From: Mantamonas sphyraenae
Taxonomy: Eukaryota; CRuMs; Mantamonadidae
Assembly (NCBI GenBank): GCA_026936335.1
Contig: JAPMXV010000045.1
Span: 248,001 to 312,000, forward strand
Length of the DNA: 64,000 nt
Reading direction: 5' to 3'
Shown: one piece after another, positions 18,693-29,384 of the stretch
Numbering within the stretch: the first letter of the stretch is position 1
How the letters are laid out: every line of letters starts with the position of its first letter
Made by a program: the position numbers and the translations under genes
Notes under the pieces: generated by a model
Told to the model about the DNA's origin: nothing
Databases searched by the model: none
What the model saw: the letters and a program-made list of their open reading frames with translations, nothing else

Positions 18693-20690
18693 TCAAGCGT
18701 CTTCCTCACACAGGGGCTGGGCGTCGAGCGAGAACAGCGCCATGTCGCACTTGCTCGAGACAGTGGCAGCCACGTGGAGGGTGGGGTGGAACTCCAGGCC
18801 CTCGATGGAACCGTAGTGGAGTTTGCTGCGATGCGACCAGGTATCTGTGTTGGACAGGGGCTCAAACGTGTACGCCCAGCCGTCTTCGGTGACACACACG
18901 ACGTGATGGCGGTGGGTGTGGTCATGGATGGCCAAGTAGGTGACGTACAGGTCCTTGGTGCGGTAAGCGACGACGAGATCCCACGACAGGGGATCAAACA
19001 CAAGCACCTGGCGATCGTCGCTGCAAGTGACCAGGAGCTCCGCGTCGTCAAACAAGCTCCATCGGACACAGGTCACAGCCATCGTGTGACCAAGAAGAGT
19101 GGTGACGAGTTCCAACCCTTTGTCGCCATCGTCATGTGAGGTCGGAAGCGACCACACGCACGTGGTCTGGTCTTCGCTGCAGGTGGCAATGGCGCTGCCA
19201 TCGGGCTTCCAAGCCACGTTCCATATTTCTTGGCCCACCTCATGGGCTTGGACTTCGTTCAGAACCGTGCTGAGGTCTGCAGCGGCTGCAATGCGGAGGA
19301 GACCCGTGGAGTCGCCGACAGCGAGCAGTTTGCCGTCGTCGCTGAATTGGACGCAGGTGATGCAGCCATTGCCTGTGAGGGCATCCATGCGTGTGGCAGA
19401 AGCGCTGTCTTGAACGGAAACGACGACAAGGTCGCCGCTGAAGCAGCCACAGACGAGATCCGAGTCGTTGGCAAAGGCCATGGATCGTACGCCACTTTCC
19501 AGCTTGATCTCACGGTGGCGGAAGCACATGGCATCGAATTTGCTTGTGCTCGCATCCATGTTGCTTGTGTCCAGGGCATCTAGGTCACAGTCCCACAGCA
19601 TCACGTTGCCTGCCATGTCGCCTGTGGCAAGCATGTCGCCCGCGGGATTCCATGCAAGGGCGCACGCGGCCAGCTCGTGGTATGCCAATGTGTGTGTTTC
19701 CTGGGTTTGCATGTCGGCCATGGTGACGGCCCCTTCGTTGCTCACACACCACAGGTGGTCCTGGTGGGCTCCGAAGCCCACGAAACGCAGTTCCCCAGAT
19801 GGCAGATCCTTCTGGGTGTGCGTCACCTTACCATCGTTGACATTGACTAGCAACACTTCGCCAAACAAGCCTGGGACGGCCAACATGTCGTCACGGCCCG
19901 CCATGGCACGGATCAAGCCGTTCTTCTTGATGTCCAGTGTCCACAGCTGCTCAAACGGGGACGAGGAAGCACCGTCGAGCATGTACAGGGATCCATCGGA
20001 GCGGGAAACGGCGATTCGGTTGGATTCAGGAATGTACAGGATGCAACTGACGTTGCGGGAGCCCGGAAGGACGGGACACAGGAGATCGCCGTCGATGGCG
20101 AGTCCCCACTCGGCATCCGACTCGTCCACGACCTCGTTGTCGGGCAGTCTACGTGGCCCCACGCACACCAGTTCGTTTTTGGGTGTGTACGCAATGTGTG
20201 TGGCCACAATGTCATCCACAACGTGGTTGGTGACGTTTGCACCGAAACCGGGAATTCGAGCGAGAAGTGGGACGGAAACCACGTGGCCACACAGGGCCAC
20301 GGCGGACACAGAGGCACCGTCGTGGCTCAATGCCAGGCTACGGACAAAGTAGTCGTGTTCGTCTGTGAATCCGTGTGGTTTGATGTCCATCGTGTGCAGG
20401 AGCTCGAGTTTGTTGTTGTCGAGGAGAGCGACGAGCGCCAGGTGGCCCGTGGCAGAGGCTACGACCACGTGACGTTGCTTGAAGGAATGGGAGGCGTTTG
20501 GGACCTCGAGGAGACAGGTGATGTGTCCGATGGATGGGTGGAGGGCATCGAGCTTGGCGTGGTCTGGCACAGACCACAGGGTGACAAAGGTGGACAAAGG
20601 GAGGAGAACGGTGGTGTCATCGAGAGGCAGGGCAGCCTGGTGGCTTTGGGCAGTGGCTGTGCCGAGTGCCTGAAGAATGGTGTGGCCCAT
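18693..20690 (-). CDS. WD40-repeat protein
   Basis: This is a 665-residue single-exon protein from MGHTILQALG at 20690. It consists of beta-propeller repeats, clearest in the second half: ACALAWNPAGDMLATGD with GNVMLWD, CVQFSDDGKLLAVGDSTG, NVAWKPDGSAIATCSEDQTT with VWSL, then LLGHTMAVTCVRW with VTCSDDRQVLVFD. The length allows two propellers. I could not assign it to a named family (ELP2 and WDHD1 were considered and do not fit well). It is divergent from the mitochondrial L4 gene with 66 bp between start codons, so the two probably share a promoter. Confidence 0.82.
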   Translation of the reverse strand: MGHTILQALGTATAQSHQAALPLDDTTVLLPLSTFVTLWSVPDHAKLDALHPSIGHITCLLEVPNASHSFKQRHVVVASATGHLALVALLDNNKLELLHTMDIKPHGFTDEHDYFVRSLALSHDGASVSAVALCGHVVSVPLLARIPGFGANVTNHVVDDIVATHIAYTPKNELVCVGPRRLPDNEVVDESDAEWGLAIDGDLLCPVLPGSRNVSCILYIPESNRIAVSRSDGSLYMLDGASSSPFEQLWTLDIKKNGLIRAMAGRDDMLAVPGLFGEVLLVNVNDGKVTHTQKDLPSGELRFVGFGAHQDHLWCVSNEGAVTMADMQTQETHTLAYHELAACALAWNPAGDMLATGDMAGNVMLWDCDLDALDTSNMDASTSKFDAMCFRHREIKLESGVRSMAFANDSDLVCGCFSGDLVVVSVQDSASATRMDALTGNGCITCVQFSDDGKLLAVGDSTGLLRIAAAADLSTVLNEVQAHEVGQEIWNVAWKPDGSAIATCSEDQTTCVWSLPTSHDDGDKGLELVTTLLGHTMAVTCVRWSLFDDAELLVTCSDDRQVLVFDPLSWDLVVAYRTKDLYVTYLAIHDHTHRHHVVCVTEDGWAYTFEPLSNTDTWSHRSKLHYGSIEGLEFHPTLHVAATVSSKCDMALFSLDAQPLCEEDA

Positions 20691-20756
20691 TGGGGGGGGG
20701 AAGGTGGCGTTTGTGTTGTGTGGCTGCGGGCGTGGGGCAGGCCAGCGTTTTTGAAC

Positions 20757-21830
20757 ATGTTCAAGCGGGGCACAAACACACTGCAGCAGATGGGCACGCG
20801 TGCGTCGGTGCGTGTGCTCACTGCGCAGCCAAACGTGTACATGCCTGCGGAGCAGGAGCTGCGCGCTGTGCTGCAGCCTCAGCTGACACTGAGCGGCGAG
20901 GACAAGCCAGAGCTTCGACAGCGAGGCCACCCTCAGTCTTGCGCCCGAGGTGTTTGGTGCACCCGTGCGTCGCGACATTATGCACCGGGTGGTGCTGTGG
21001 CAGCGCAACAAGGCGCGTCAGGGGACGCACAAGACTAAAACCATCTCCGAGGTGTCCGGCACAGGCAAGAAGCCGCACCCGCAAAAGGGCACGGGACGCG
21101 CGCGTCAGGGAAGGTGAGTGTCCAAAAACACAGCAGCCTGTGCTTGTTGGAGCCCTAGCGTAGGAGACGACGCTGTGTACGCAGGCTAGCGTGGGCTTGT
21201 ACAAGCTCGGGAGGCAGACGAGAGCGAGGCTGCATTTCAGCGGCGGGTTTTTGCCAGGGCTTTGGCAAGGCACAGCAGGCACTGACACGTACAAACACAC
21301 CCGCATGCGATCCCCCGCTTGGCATACAACCTCTGGAATGTGTCACCAGCCGGCGCTCTGTGCATATGCGAGGCGGCGCGACGATGTTTGGTCCGCAGCC
21401 GCGGTCGCACGCCACAAAGTTGCCCAAGAAGGTGCGACAGATGGGTCTGCGCAGTGCTCTGTCGGCCAAGGCGGTGATGGGCCAGTTGATTGTGCTGGAA
21501 GATGACAGTGCGCTGGTGGAGGCCAAGACGGGCCTGTTGGAGGCAGAGGCAATTGCACGCGGGTGGAGCACGGGCGCGTATGCAGGTGTGGAGCAGAGTG
21601 TGCAGTCGCCACAGGTGGATGTGCAGTTGAACAGCAACCCGCGAGTACTGCTTGTGGAAGGGGCAGATATGGTCGACGAGCTGGACACAAACCTGCTCCT
21701 GGCCAGTGCAAACATCCCCTGGCTGTCGGTGCTGCCTCACGTGGGACTCAATGTGTACGATATGTTGCTGGCAAACACCCTGGTGCTCACGCGCCCGGCC
21801 ATGGAGAAGCTCACGGAGAGGCTTGCGTGA
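20757..21830 (+). CDS. MRPL4: Mitochondrial ribosomal protein L4 (uL4m), three exons
   Basis: The coding parts 20911-21113 and 21350-21830 are certain: [41 protein letters not shown], then [26 protein letters not shown], and a C-terminal [17 protein letters not shown]. This is the L4 fold of the large mitoribosomal subunit, closest in layout to animal MRPL4. The second intron (21114-21349) has a GTGAGT donor and CCAG acceptor and restores the frame. The start is less sure: the ATG at 20757 is in another frame, and joining 20757-20807 (donor GTGCGT) to 20911 restores it; a donor at 20836 would also do. A one-base frameshift instead of this intron cannot be excluded. Confidence 0.85.
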
Positions 21831-21892
21831 TGGGATGATCCTCAATGAACTTTTTCACGTCATAGAAAACACCATGACTTTCCTGCATGCCC

Positions 21893-21897
<5 letters not shown>

Positions 21898-21926
<29 letters not shown>

Positions 21927-21945
21927 GTGTGTGTGTGTGTGTGAG
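21898..21945. repeat. GT/GA/GT dinucleotide microsatellite
   Basis: A short GT run, then about 24 bases of GA, then a second GT run, in the spacer between the L4 gene and the fascin-like gene. Confidence 0.95.
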
Positions 21946-22030
21946 AGTGTGGGTGCATGTCCCACAGGAAAACCGTGGAGGTGAGTTTGCTGGTGTCCCG
22001 TGCGCGAACTCTGGCAATTCAACTGGATCA

Positions 22031-23696
22031 ATGGGCTGTGGAACGAGTGCAGAGGAAAAGGCAGCGGAAGAAACTGTGGACGTGGAAGCTCCTGCGGAGG
22101 AGCCAGCGGAGGAACCTGCAGAGGAACCGGCTGAGGAGCCTGCGGAGGAACCTGCGCCAGCAGAAGCACCTGAAAAGACAAACAACATGCCCAGCGTACG
22201 TGACCATGCCACTCCATACTCCACCTCGCGTTTGTGTGCATGTCCGTTGGTGCCGAGGCCGTGTGCTCCACCGTACATGCTGTCGGCATGGAGGTGCTGC
22301 TGCCCAACGTCTGTTTCGCCTTTTTCCGGAATCAACGGTTGGATTTTAGCGCAACATTTGTGTGTCGTTTCCCCTCCCACCCTGTTTTCGCCTCCTGTTC
22401 CATCCACGCCATGGCGCTGTGCGTGCCCTGGCGCCTCTGCACGATTTGCTTGTCTGCCGCGCTTCCTCCCTCATGGTGTACACTCGTCCCTGTCCTGTGC
22501 TTGGCCTTGCTCAGCTACCCGTGGCTGTGTGTCTTGCCCTCTCCAAAACCCTCTCTCCCTCAAACACCTTTTTTTCCGTGTGCCTTCCAACTCTGTCGCC
22601 TGCACCAATTTCCCTGCGCGTTGTCCCCTCGATCGCCCGTGTCTCAGCGCCTCCCAGCACGCGCCCTCCCACAATTTGCACACCACTCCCACATATGGCT
22701 GTGTTTGAGGCCGTGAAGCGTGGTGTCACGTGGGCGAGGAAAATTTTGTGCGATGCTGACACCAAACTCCACCCACCCACCTTCACAACACCCCCACCCC
22801 ACCCCCACCCCACACAGTTTACCAACGGACAGATTATCACCCTCGTCACCTCGCACGGCAAGACGCTGTACGTGAACCCGGACAACGACGGCGTGGTCGG
22901 CTCGAACGGCGGCGAGCTGCCTTGGGGCGACTCGTCGCACTGGTGCAACTTCATTGTGACCAACACGGACGATGGCAAGATCACGCTGCAGACCGCTCAC
23001 GGAAAGCAGGTGTATGCCAACCCGGATGGCGAGTTCTGCGCCAACGGAGGCCTCCTGCCCTGGAACGACAGCGGCGAGTGGTGCGAGTTCGAGCTGGTGG
23101 ACAACGACAACGGCAACCTGTGCCTGCACACCACCCATGGCAACTCGGTGTACGTCAACCCGGAGGATGACGAGACCGTCAAGGCCAACGGCGGCCCTCT
23201 GCCCTGGAGCGACAGCGGCGAGTGGGCCGAGCTCACTGTGGGCCCGCCCCAGCTCACCGACGGCATGAAGATCTGCCTCAAGGCTCAGAAGCAGCTGTAT
23301 GTCAACCCGGACGCCGATGGAACTATGGGTTCCAACGGTGGCGATCTGCCTTGGGGTGACAGCGGCGAATGGTGCCTGTTCACCGTCGGCATCCAGAACG
23401 ACAACGTCACGCTGGCTACCAACCACGGCAAGCAGGTGTACGTCAACCCGGATGGCGAGCTCAAGTGCGACGGTGGCCTGCTGCCCTGGAGCGACAGCGG
23501 CGAGTGGTGTGAGTTTACCGTCGGATCCCAGGGCGGCAAGCTGACGCTGCACACTACCCACGGCAACTCCGTGTACGTCAACCCGGAGGATGACGAGAGT
23601 GTCAAGGCCAACGGCGGTCCCCTGCCCTGGAGCGACAGCGGCGACTGGGCCGAGTTTGCCGTTCTGGAGCCCACCAAGCTCGGCATTGAGGCATAA
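22031..23696 (+). CDS. Fascin-like beta-trefoil repeat protein with dual-acylation N-terminus
   Basis: Exons 22031-22195 and 22818-23696 give 347 residues; the intron is long (622 bp) with a GTACGT donor. Exon 1 encodes MGCGTS, a myristoylation plus palmitoylation signal, then an acidic EEPAEEPAEEPA repeat. Exon 2 encodes six repeats of about 46 residues, each built as a THGKxVYVNPDG strand pair followed by NGGxLPWSDSGEWCEF. Three repeats make a beta-trefoil, so two trefoils are expected, as in fascin-type actin-bundling or lectin-like folds. Family assignment is by fold pattern only. Repeats 3 and 6 are nearly identical (NSVYVNPEDDE, KANGGPLPWSDSG), as are 2 and 5, so the second trefoil looks like an internal duplication of the first. 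Membrane attachment is inferred. Confidence 0.75.
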
Positions 23697-23833
23697 GATG
23701 CTTGTCTTTGCGAGTGCGGATGTGCGCGTGAGCCGTGCGGCGTGCGAGAGCGAGTTCTCCGCAGACCGTTTGCGTGGTGCGATCAAATGAAGCTCGGCGA
23801 GTGCGCATCCAAAGCAAACGTAGCCCACACACC

Positions 23834-25414
23834 ATGTCAATCGAGGTGCGGTACTCCAAGTTCTCGAACGAGACCACGCCCACGGTGCGGCAGGACCTGC
23901 ACAGCTTGGTGTGGATTGCAGAGAAGGATCGTGTGCTGTTGGTGCCGGGGAACAAAAACGACACCTTGGCAGCGTACTACGACCCCGAAGCACACACGTG
24001 GGAAACCAACGACAGTCTTGTCGAGGCATTGAATCACCAGGGTCTGGAGCTGGCCGGGTTTGGTCTTGTGGACGACCACCTGCTCTATCTGCAGCCAGCA
24101 GGCAACATCGGCGCAAAGAACCGTGGCTTCATGTATGACCTGCGCACAGAACGTAAATTGGACAGCAAGGAGGCCAAGATAGTGGACGACACAGACACGC
24201 CGGCCAACACCAAGGGCGTGGCGTCGGCACACGACGGAACACGCGTTTGGTTTCACGGAGGGAAGTCCTCGAGCACCTACTACGGCACTCTGGACGTTCT
24301 GGAGCCCATGCCACAAGAAGAAGCTGACGAACCGGAGGAAAAGAGCAAGCACTCTCAGGCCTCGTCGTCGCCGTCGTCCACGTCCACGTCCAAACGCTTC
24401 CTGGGCAAGTTGTTTTCAAGGAAAGACGATGCGCAGAACGCAAACACCCCGCGCACGTGGCGCAAGCGACGCCTCCAGTACACAAACACGTCCGACGAGT
24501 TTGAAGACGGCACGGTTCCGTTTGCACGCACACAGCACACTTTGAACTATTGGGTGGACGCCACAGGCGCTTGCCGCGAGGGCTCGGTAGACAACTCCAA
24601 AGCCCAGGCGCAGGAGTACCTGGTCCTGTTTGGTGGCTACGGGGTCGGGAGCCAAGGTCTGACGGGCAACAATGGTGGCACGCGGTACAACGAAGTCCAT
24701 GTCTATAACCTGCACGAGGATCGCTGGTACAGGCTGCCTGCCACTGGCGAGCCGCCTTCACTCGTCTCGCGCCACTCCACTTGTATCATGGGCAACACCC
24801 TGTTTGTATTTGGTGGCTATGCGTACAATCCATCGGGCAGCCGCAACACTCTGCACGTATTTGACCTGCTGGAGCGCAAGTGGCTGCTCGTCGATCGCCC
24901 CAGTCCGCACAGCAAGCTCCTCATGCCCGGCGACGAGTCTGTGCGCAGCAGCAGCAGCAGTGATACAGAAGAGAAGAAAGAGGTAGAGGCGGGGAAAGGG
25001 ACAGACGAGGACTCTGTGTACCTGGGCAACCCGGATTTCATCTCTGCACGCTACTCCCAAGCGGGTTGCTTGGTCCCACCCAACAAGTTTGTGATCTGTG
25101 GCGGGGTTGCCGTGGACAACGCAGACCATGGCCAAGTCATGCACCAGTTTGAAGCCCAGGGTTCCTTCCAGCGCTTCTCCACGGACAACTTTATGCAGTG
25201 GCCACGCTCGTTCCGCGATGCCGTCCGCACCTGGCTCCTGATGACCCAAACCGACGAGAACCTGGAGCCGCAGTACAACACCGATGGCATGGAGTTCCCT
25301 GCCTGGGAGCTGCCCTACGAGCTCGTCATGCATGTCATCGAAAGCTTGGGTGACATCTGGTACAAGGTGCCCAACGGCGCCGTGGGGAGTGGCAACAGCA
25401 GCAACAGTGGCTGA
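23834..25414 (+). CDS. Kelch-type beta-propeller protein
   Basis: This is a 526-residue single-exon protein. Kelch repeats are visible as YLVLFGGYGVG with VHVYNLHEDRWYRLP, then SRHSTCIMGNTLFVFGGYAY with LHVFDLLERKWLLV, and weaker copies before (RVWFHGGKSSSTYYG) and after (FVICGGVAVDN). The central part has a Ser/Lys-rich insertion near residue 175-205 and a Ser/Glu-rich insertion near 370-390. The Kelch propeller binds partner proteins; no BTB, F-box or catalytic domain is seen, so no role can be given. The start at 23834 gives MSIEVRYSKF. It is convergent with fibrillarin, 81 bp apart. Confidence 0.8.
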   Translation: MSIEVRYSKFSNETTPTVRQDLHSLVWIAEKDRVLLVPGNKNDTLAAYYDPEAHTWETNDSLVEALNHQGLELAGFGLVDDHLLYLQPAGNIGAKNRGFMYDLRTERKLDSKEAKIVDDTDTPANTKGVASAHDGTRVWFHGGKSSSTYYGTLDVLEPMPQEEADEPEEKSKHSQASSSPSSTSTSKRFLGKLFSRKDDAQNANTPRTWRKRRLQYTNTSDEFEDGTVPFARTQHTLNYWVDATGACREGSVDNSKAQAQEYLVLFGGYGVGSQGLTGNNGGTRYNEVHVYNLHEDRWYRLPATGEPPSLVSRHSTCIMGNTLFVFGGYAYNPSGSRNTLHVFDLLERKWLLVDRPSPHSKLLMPGDESVRSSSSSDTEEKKEVEAGKGTDEDSVYLGNPDFISARYSQAGCLVPPNKFVICGGVAVDNADHGQVMHQFEAQGSFQRFSTDNFMQWPRSFRDAVRTWLLMTQTDENLEPQYNTDGMEFPAWELPYELVMHVIESLGDIWYKVPNGAVGSGNSSNSG

Positions 25415-25495
25415 ACCCGTTCCCAACCAACCCCCAAAACATCCATCATTCATCATCAACAAAATGTGTGGTGTGTGTCGAATTCATTGTGTTGA

Positions 25496-26870
25496 TCATT
25501 CGCTGTTGCTCTTCTTCTTCTTGAGCGGGCGGTAGCTGCCAACAACCACGGCATGGTCACGCTCGTACGGCTCCAGAGTGATCTGCTCCTTGGGCTTGAA
25601 CTTGGAAGCCTGCAGCTTCTTCACCTCCGAAGCAAACACCAGCGTCGGCTCCATGGTGGAGTCGATGCAGTTGGCCTTGATGGAAATCACAAAGTGGCCG
25701 CCGTTCTTGAGGAAATGGTGTGCGTTGAGTGCCACAATGCGCGCCTGGTCCGGCTGTGCCACATCTGCAAAGATGACATCCACCATGCCCACCAGCATAC
25801 GGTATTTGTGCGGGTGGCGAGCGTCTTCGATAATCGGGATGATGTTCGTGCGCTTCTTGGCCACGTTGATCAGGTCACGGCCCGATCGATGCGAAAACTC
25901 CACAGCGTACACAAGTCCGTCCTACGAGGAGGCCATGGTCCACATTCATATGTGTGTGTGTGTGCCCGTGTCAGCGTTTGTGCGCTCCTGCAGGTATTAG
26001 CACGGACTGCTGCTCCCTCTCTTTCGTCTTCCGGCGCCCCTTGCGCCTCTCCCGCGCATGCAATTGGGTCGCACGTCACACCTACCTTGCCCACGATGTC
26101 GCTGCAATGCGACACAGTCGTGCCCGACGCAGCACCCAGATACAGAAGCTTGCAGCCAGGCTTGATGTAGATGTTCTCAATACCACCCAGAACAGCTGCG
26201 GCCAGCTTGGAGCGGAACGGGTTCCAGTGGCGGTACTCCACCTTGCCTCCGTCCTCCGTCTGCGTTGGCCAGTGTAGATCATGGCCGTGTGTGCACACAA
26301 GGGCGCGTGGGGGCAGCGAGCGGTGTGTGTGTCAGCGTGCGTTCAGGCGTCACGTCTCGCCGCATGCAAAGGCCACTCACCTCCACCGAAACCCTCTTCT
26401 CGTTGTACACAGAGTCGCCCGGCACAAAGTTGCGCGTCATCAGCGAGTCGTCCTTGCCGCGGCCAATGAAGATACCTGGTGGGTGGATTGCTTGGTCAGT
26501 CGTGTGTCCTGGGCCACACGCGTGGAGAGGGCCAAAAAAGCCCAATTTGCTTCTCTCCCCCTCGCTCTTTCTGCGACTTACCCTCGTGACGATGCGGCTC
26601 CACGATCACCTTGGCGCCTCCGCGAGCTCCTCCGCGTCCTCCACGTCCTCCACCACGTCCGCCACGTCCACCACGTCCACCGCGTCCGCCTCCGCGTCCG
26701 CCTCCGCGTCCGCCGCCGCGTCCGCCGCCGCGACCGCCACGGAATCCGCCGCGTCCGCCGCCACGTCCACCGCCACGTCCACCACGTCCGCCGCGTCCGC
26801 CGCGTCCGCCGCCGCGTCCGCCTCCGTATCCACCGCCGCCGCCGCCGCCGTAACCACCATAGCCGCTCAT
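25496..26870 (-). CDS. FBL: Fibrillarin (rRNA 2'-O-methyltransferase), four exons
   Basis: Exons (read leftwards) 26870-26582, 26475-26381, 26259-26086 and 25921-25496 give 327 residues. Fibrillarin is the methyltransferase of box C/D snoRNPs. The N-terminus (residues 1 to about 90) is an uninterrupted glycine-arginine-rich domain (RGG/GRGG repeats). Then come [48 protein letters not shown], the SAM-binding [50 protein letters not shown] and a C-terminal [13 protein letters not shown]. Introns have GTAAGT, GTGAGT and GTAGGT donors and all keep frame. The start codon faces that of DPP3 across 112 bp. Confidence 0.96.
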
Positions 26871-26982
26871 GATTTGTGCTGTGGGTGTCGGGTTGCAAAG
26901 AGTTTGGTGGCGGCGCGCAGCCACCCAAGCAGCAACGTGTGCATCGAACCATCCGGCGATCCATCCACAAACAACACACAAC

Positions 26983-29108
26983 ATGAGCGACAGCAACAGC
27001 AACAGCAACAACACAGCAGCAGCAGCAGCAGCACCTCCATCGAGTCCATCGACGACCGATTCCTGACACCCACCGAGGTGCCAGTGACCTGGTTTGACAT
27101 CCAGGAGGCGTTTGACCAGCTGACTGCCACCGAGCAGCGGTATGCATACCACGTGGCCAGGGCCTCCTTTGCCGGCAGTCTGATCTGTCTCGTGCAGACG
27201 TCGCCCGAGTCCCCGGGCATCTTCAACCTGCTGCAGGCCCTGTTTTCCGCCGTCTCCCCGGCTTCCCTTCGCGAGCTGGCCAAGGGCAACGACCTGGCCG
27301 ACCAAGTGGATGCCCTCATCAACTACGCAGCCCTCTTCTACGCCAACATGAGCAACTTCAAGAGCTTTGGCGACACCAAGTTTGTGCCCCGCGTGGACGC
27401 CCAAGGCCTGCGTGCCATCTTTGCCCTCACAGACAAGGCGGACGAGCTCAACGCCCTCCTGGACTTGGTGGCCGACCGCATGTGGTCCTGCGAGGCCAAC
27501 GAGAGTGAAATCGGCCTCCCCGGTGCCGGTACCAATGGCTACTACAGCGACAACGTGACAAAGGAGATCCTCGAGGGTGTGCAGGCGTTCATGCAGGCCA
27601 ACAACCTGAGTGCGTACAACACGCGTGTGTTTGTCAACCCCAAGGATGCATCACAGGTGGAAATCCGCCTGGCCAGTTCCCAGGTGGGTGAGCCCTGGAC
27701 TGGCGAACAGGACGGTGTCACCTACACAGTGACCACGGGCGACTATGCCCCGCTGATGGCACTGGTGGTGGAGGAACTCAAGGCAGCGCATGGCTACGCG
27801 GCCAACGAGAACCAGAAGGAAATGATGGACCAGTATGTGATCTCGTTCATGGACGGAAGCATCGATGCACACAAGGACGCCCAGCGTGCGTGGATCAAGG
27901 ACAAAGGACCCATCATCGAGTCCAACATTGGCTTCATTGAGTCGTACCAGGATCCCATGGGTGTGCGTGGCCAGTTTGAGGGCTGGGTGGCCATGGTGAA
28001 CAAGGAGACAAGCAAGAAGTTTGGCGCCTTGGTGGCCAGTGCCGAACCTTTCATTGCCTCGCTGCCTTGGCCAGAGGCGTTTGAGAAAGAGGTGTTTTCC
28101 AGGCCGGATTTCACGTCGTTGGAGGTGGTTGCCTTTGCAGGCACGGGCATCCCGGCAGGAATCAACATCCCCAACTACGACGATGTGCGCCAGAACTTTG
28201 GCTTCAAGAATGTGTCGCTGGGCAACGTGATCAGTGCTCCGCAGACGTCGGACAAGCCGAGCACGTTTTTGACGCAAGAGGACAGTGACGCGTTCAAGAA
28301 GCTGCACGCAGATTCGTTCACCGTGCAAGTGGCCGGCCACGAGTTGCTGGGCCATGGCAGCGGCAGGTTGTTGGTGGAGGGTGAGTTTGATGAGAGCACA
28401 GTGGACCCACGCACAGGCAAGCCCGTGGCCACGTGGTACAAGGCTGGCGAGACGTACGACGGCGTGTTTGGCACCATTTCCTCGTCCATGGAAGAGTGCC
28501 GTGCCGAGTGCGTTGGGTTGGTGCTCAGCGCCGACGACGCCTTCCTCAAGATCCTCGACCAGGCTGAGGAGCAGTGGAAAGACATCACGTACGTCAATTG
28601 GCTCAGCATGGCGCGTGCCGGTGTGCTTGCGCTGGAGTACTACACGCCGGAGAGCCGCAAGTGGGGACAGGCGCACATGCAGGCTCGTTACGCCATTCTG
28701 CGTGTGCTGTTGGACTCGGGACTGGTGAGCATCAACCGTGACACGCCGAACGGCTCGTACGTGCAGCTGGACGAGAGCAAGCTGCGCGAGGTCGGCGTCC
28801 CTGCCGTCAACGAGTTTCTGCTCAAGATCCACGTGGCCAAGTGCACCGCAGACTACGCCGCAGCAAAGGCCCTGTACGACGAGATGACCAGCGTGGGCGA
28901 GGACATGCTCGATCTGCGCAAGGAAGTGCTTGCTCGCAAACAGCCTCGTCGCATCTTTATGCAGCCCGCTCTGGTTCTGCAAGAGGGCAAGGAGGCAGTG
29001 AAGGTCAAGCAGTTTGATGTGTCTCCCGATGGAGTGATTGACAGCATGGTGTACCGCTTTGCAGGCTTCGACCCGGTGGAGGCAACTGGAGCTGCGGCGT
29101 TTGAATGA
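26983..29108 (+). CDS. DPP3: Dipeptidyl peptidase III (zinc metallopeptidase); start codon in a different frame
   Basis: From about 27,000 to the stop the frame encodes a full DPP III: YAYHVARASFAGSL, QTSPESPGIFNLL, SNFKSFGDTKFVP, NLSAYNTRVF, RGDYAP-like TTGDYAPLMAL, DKGPIIESNIGFIESY, AGINIPNYDD, the zinc motif HELLGH, the second-ligand EECRAE, INWL-like YVNWLSMARAGVLALE and QAHMQARY. The enzyme removes dipeptides from peptide N-termini in the cytosol. The only suitable ATG (26983) is in another frame; it runs into a CAA/CAG/AGC repeat, where removal of an AC pair would join MSDSNSNSNN directly to the DPP III frame. A sequence error, a real indel or non-AUG initiation are all possible. Confidence 0.9.
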
Positions 29109-29384
29109 AGACCACGCGACAGATCTCTGATTTGCTGAGCGTTTCTGGCTGCAGCACAGTGACGTGGTGGGACGAGGGGGGGGGAAGGTTGGGGGGAGGA
29201 ATGCGTTGGGGGGAGTGAGGAGGATGGAGGATGGATGTTGAGGAACGAACGGGTGACGTGTGCCTGCAATGAAGAGGCACATTGGGCAATGGGTCTGCAG
29301 ACACATCTCTGTGCACGTGCACCATGCCCCTTCCATTCCTGGCCATGTGCGATGGCTGGACCAACAATCAACCAACACAGGGAA
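29109..29384. other. Spacer between DPP3 and PPT2-like copy A
   Basis: It holds the outer border of the inverted duplication and a G-rich tract (29168-29225). No gene is seen. Confidence 0.7.
29139..29162 (+). pseudogene. HOP2 3' relic (last seven codons plus stop)
   Basis: The 24 bases encode AFLAAAQ and a TGA, identical to the final codons of HOP2 at 42842-42865. They sit 30 bp after the DPP3 stop and have no gene body here. This shows that the duplicated segment was copied from a place next to HOP2. Confidence 0.88.

Noticed and set aside
26265-26980. 5' extension of the DPP3 frame through the fibrillarin first exon
   Set aside because: The translation is Ala/Ser/Thr repeats produced by the antisense of the glycine-arginine-rich domain; fibrillarin coding on the minus strand is certain.
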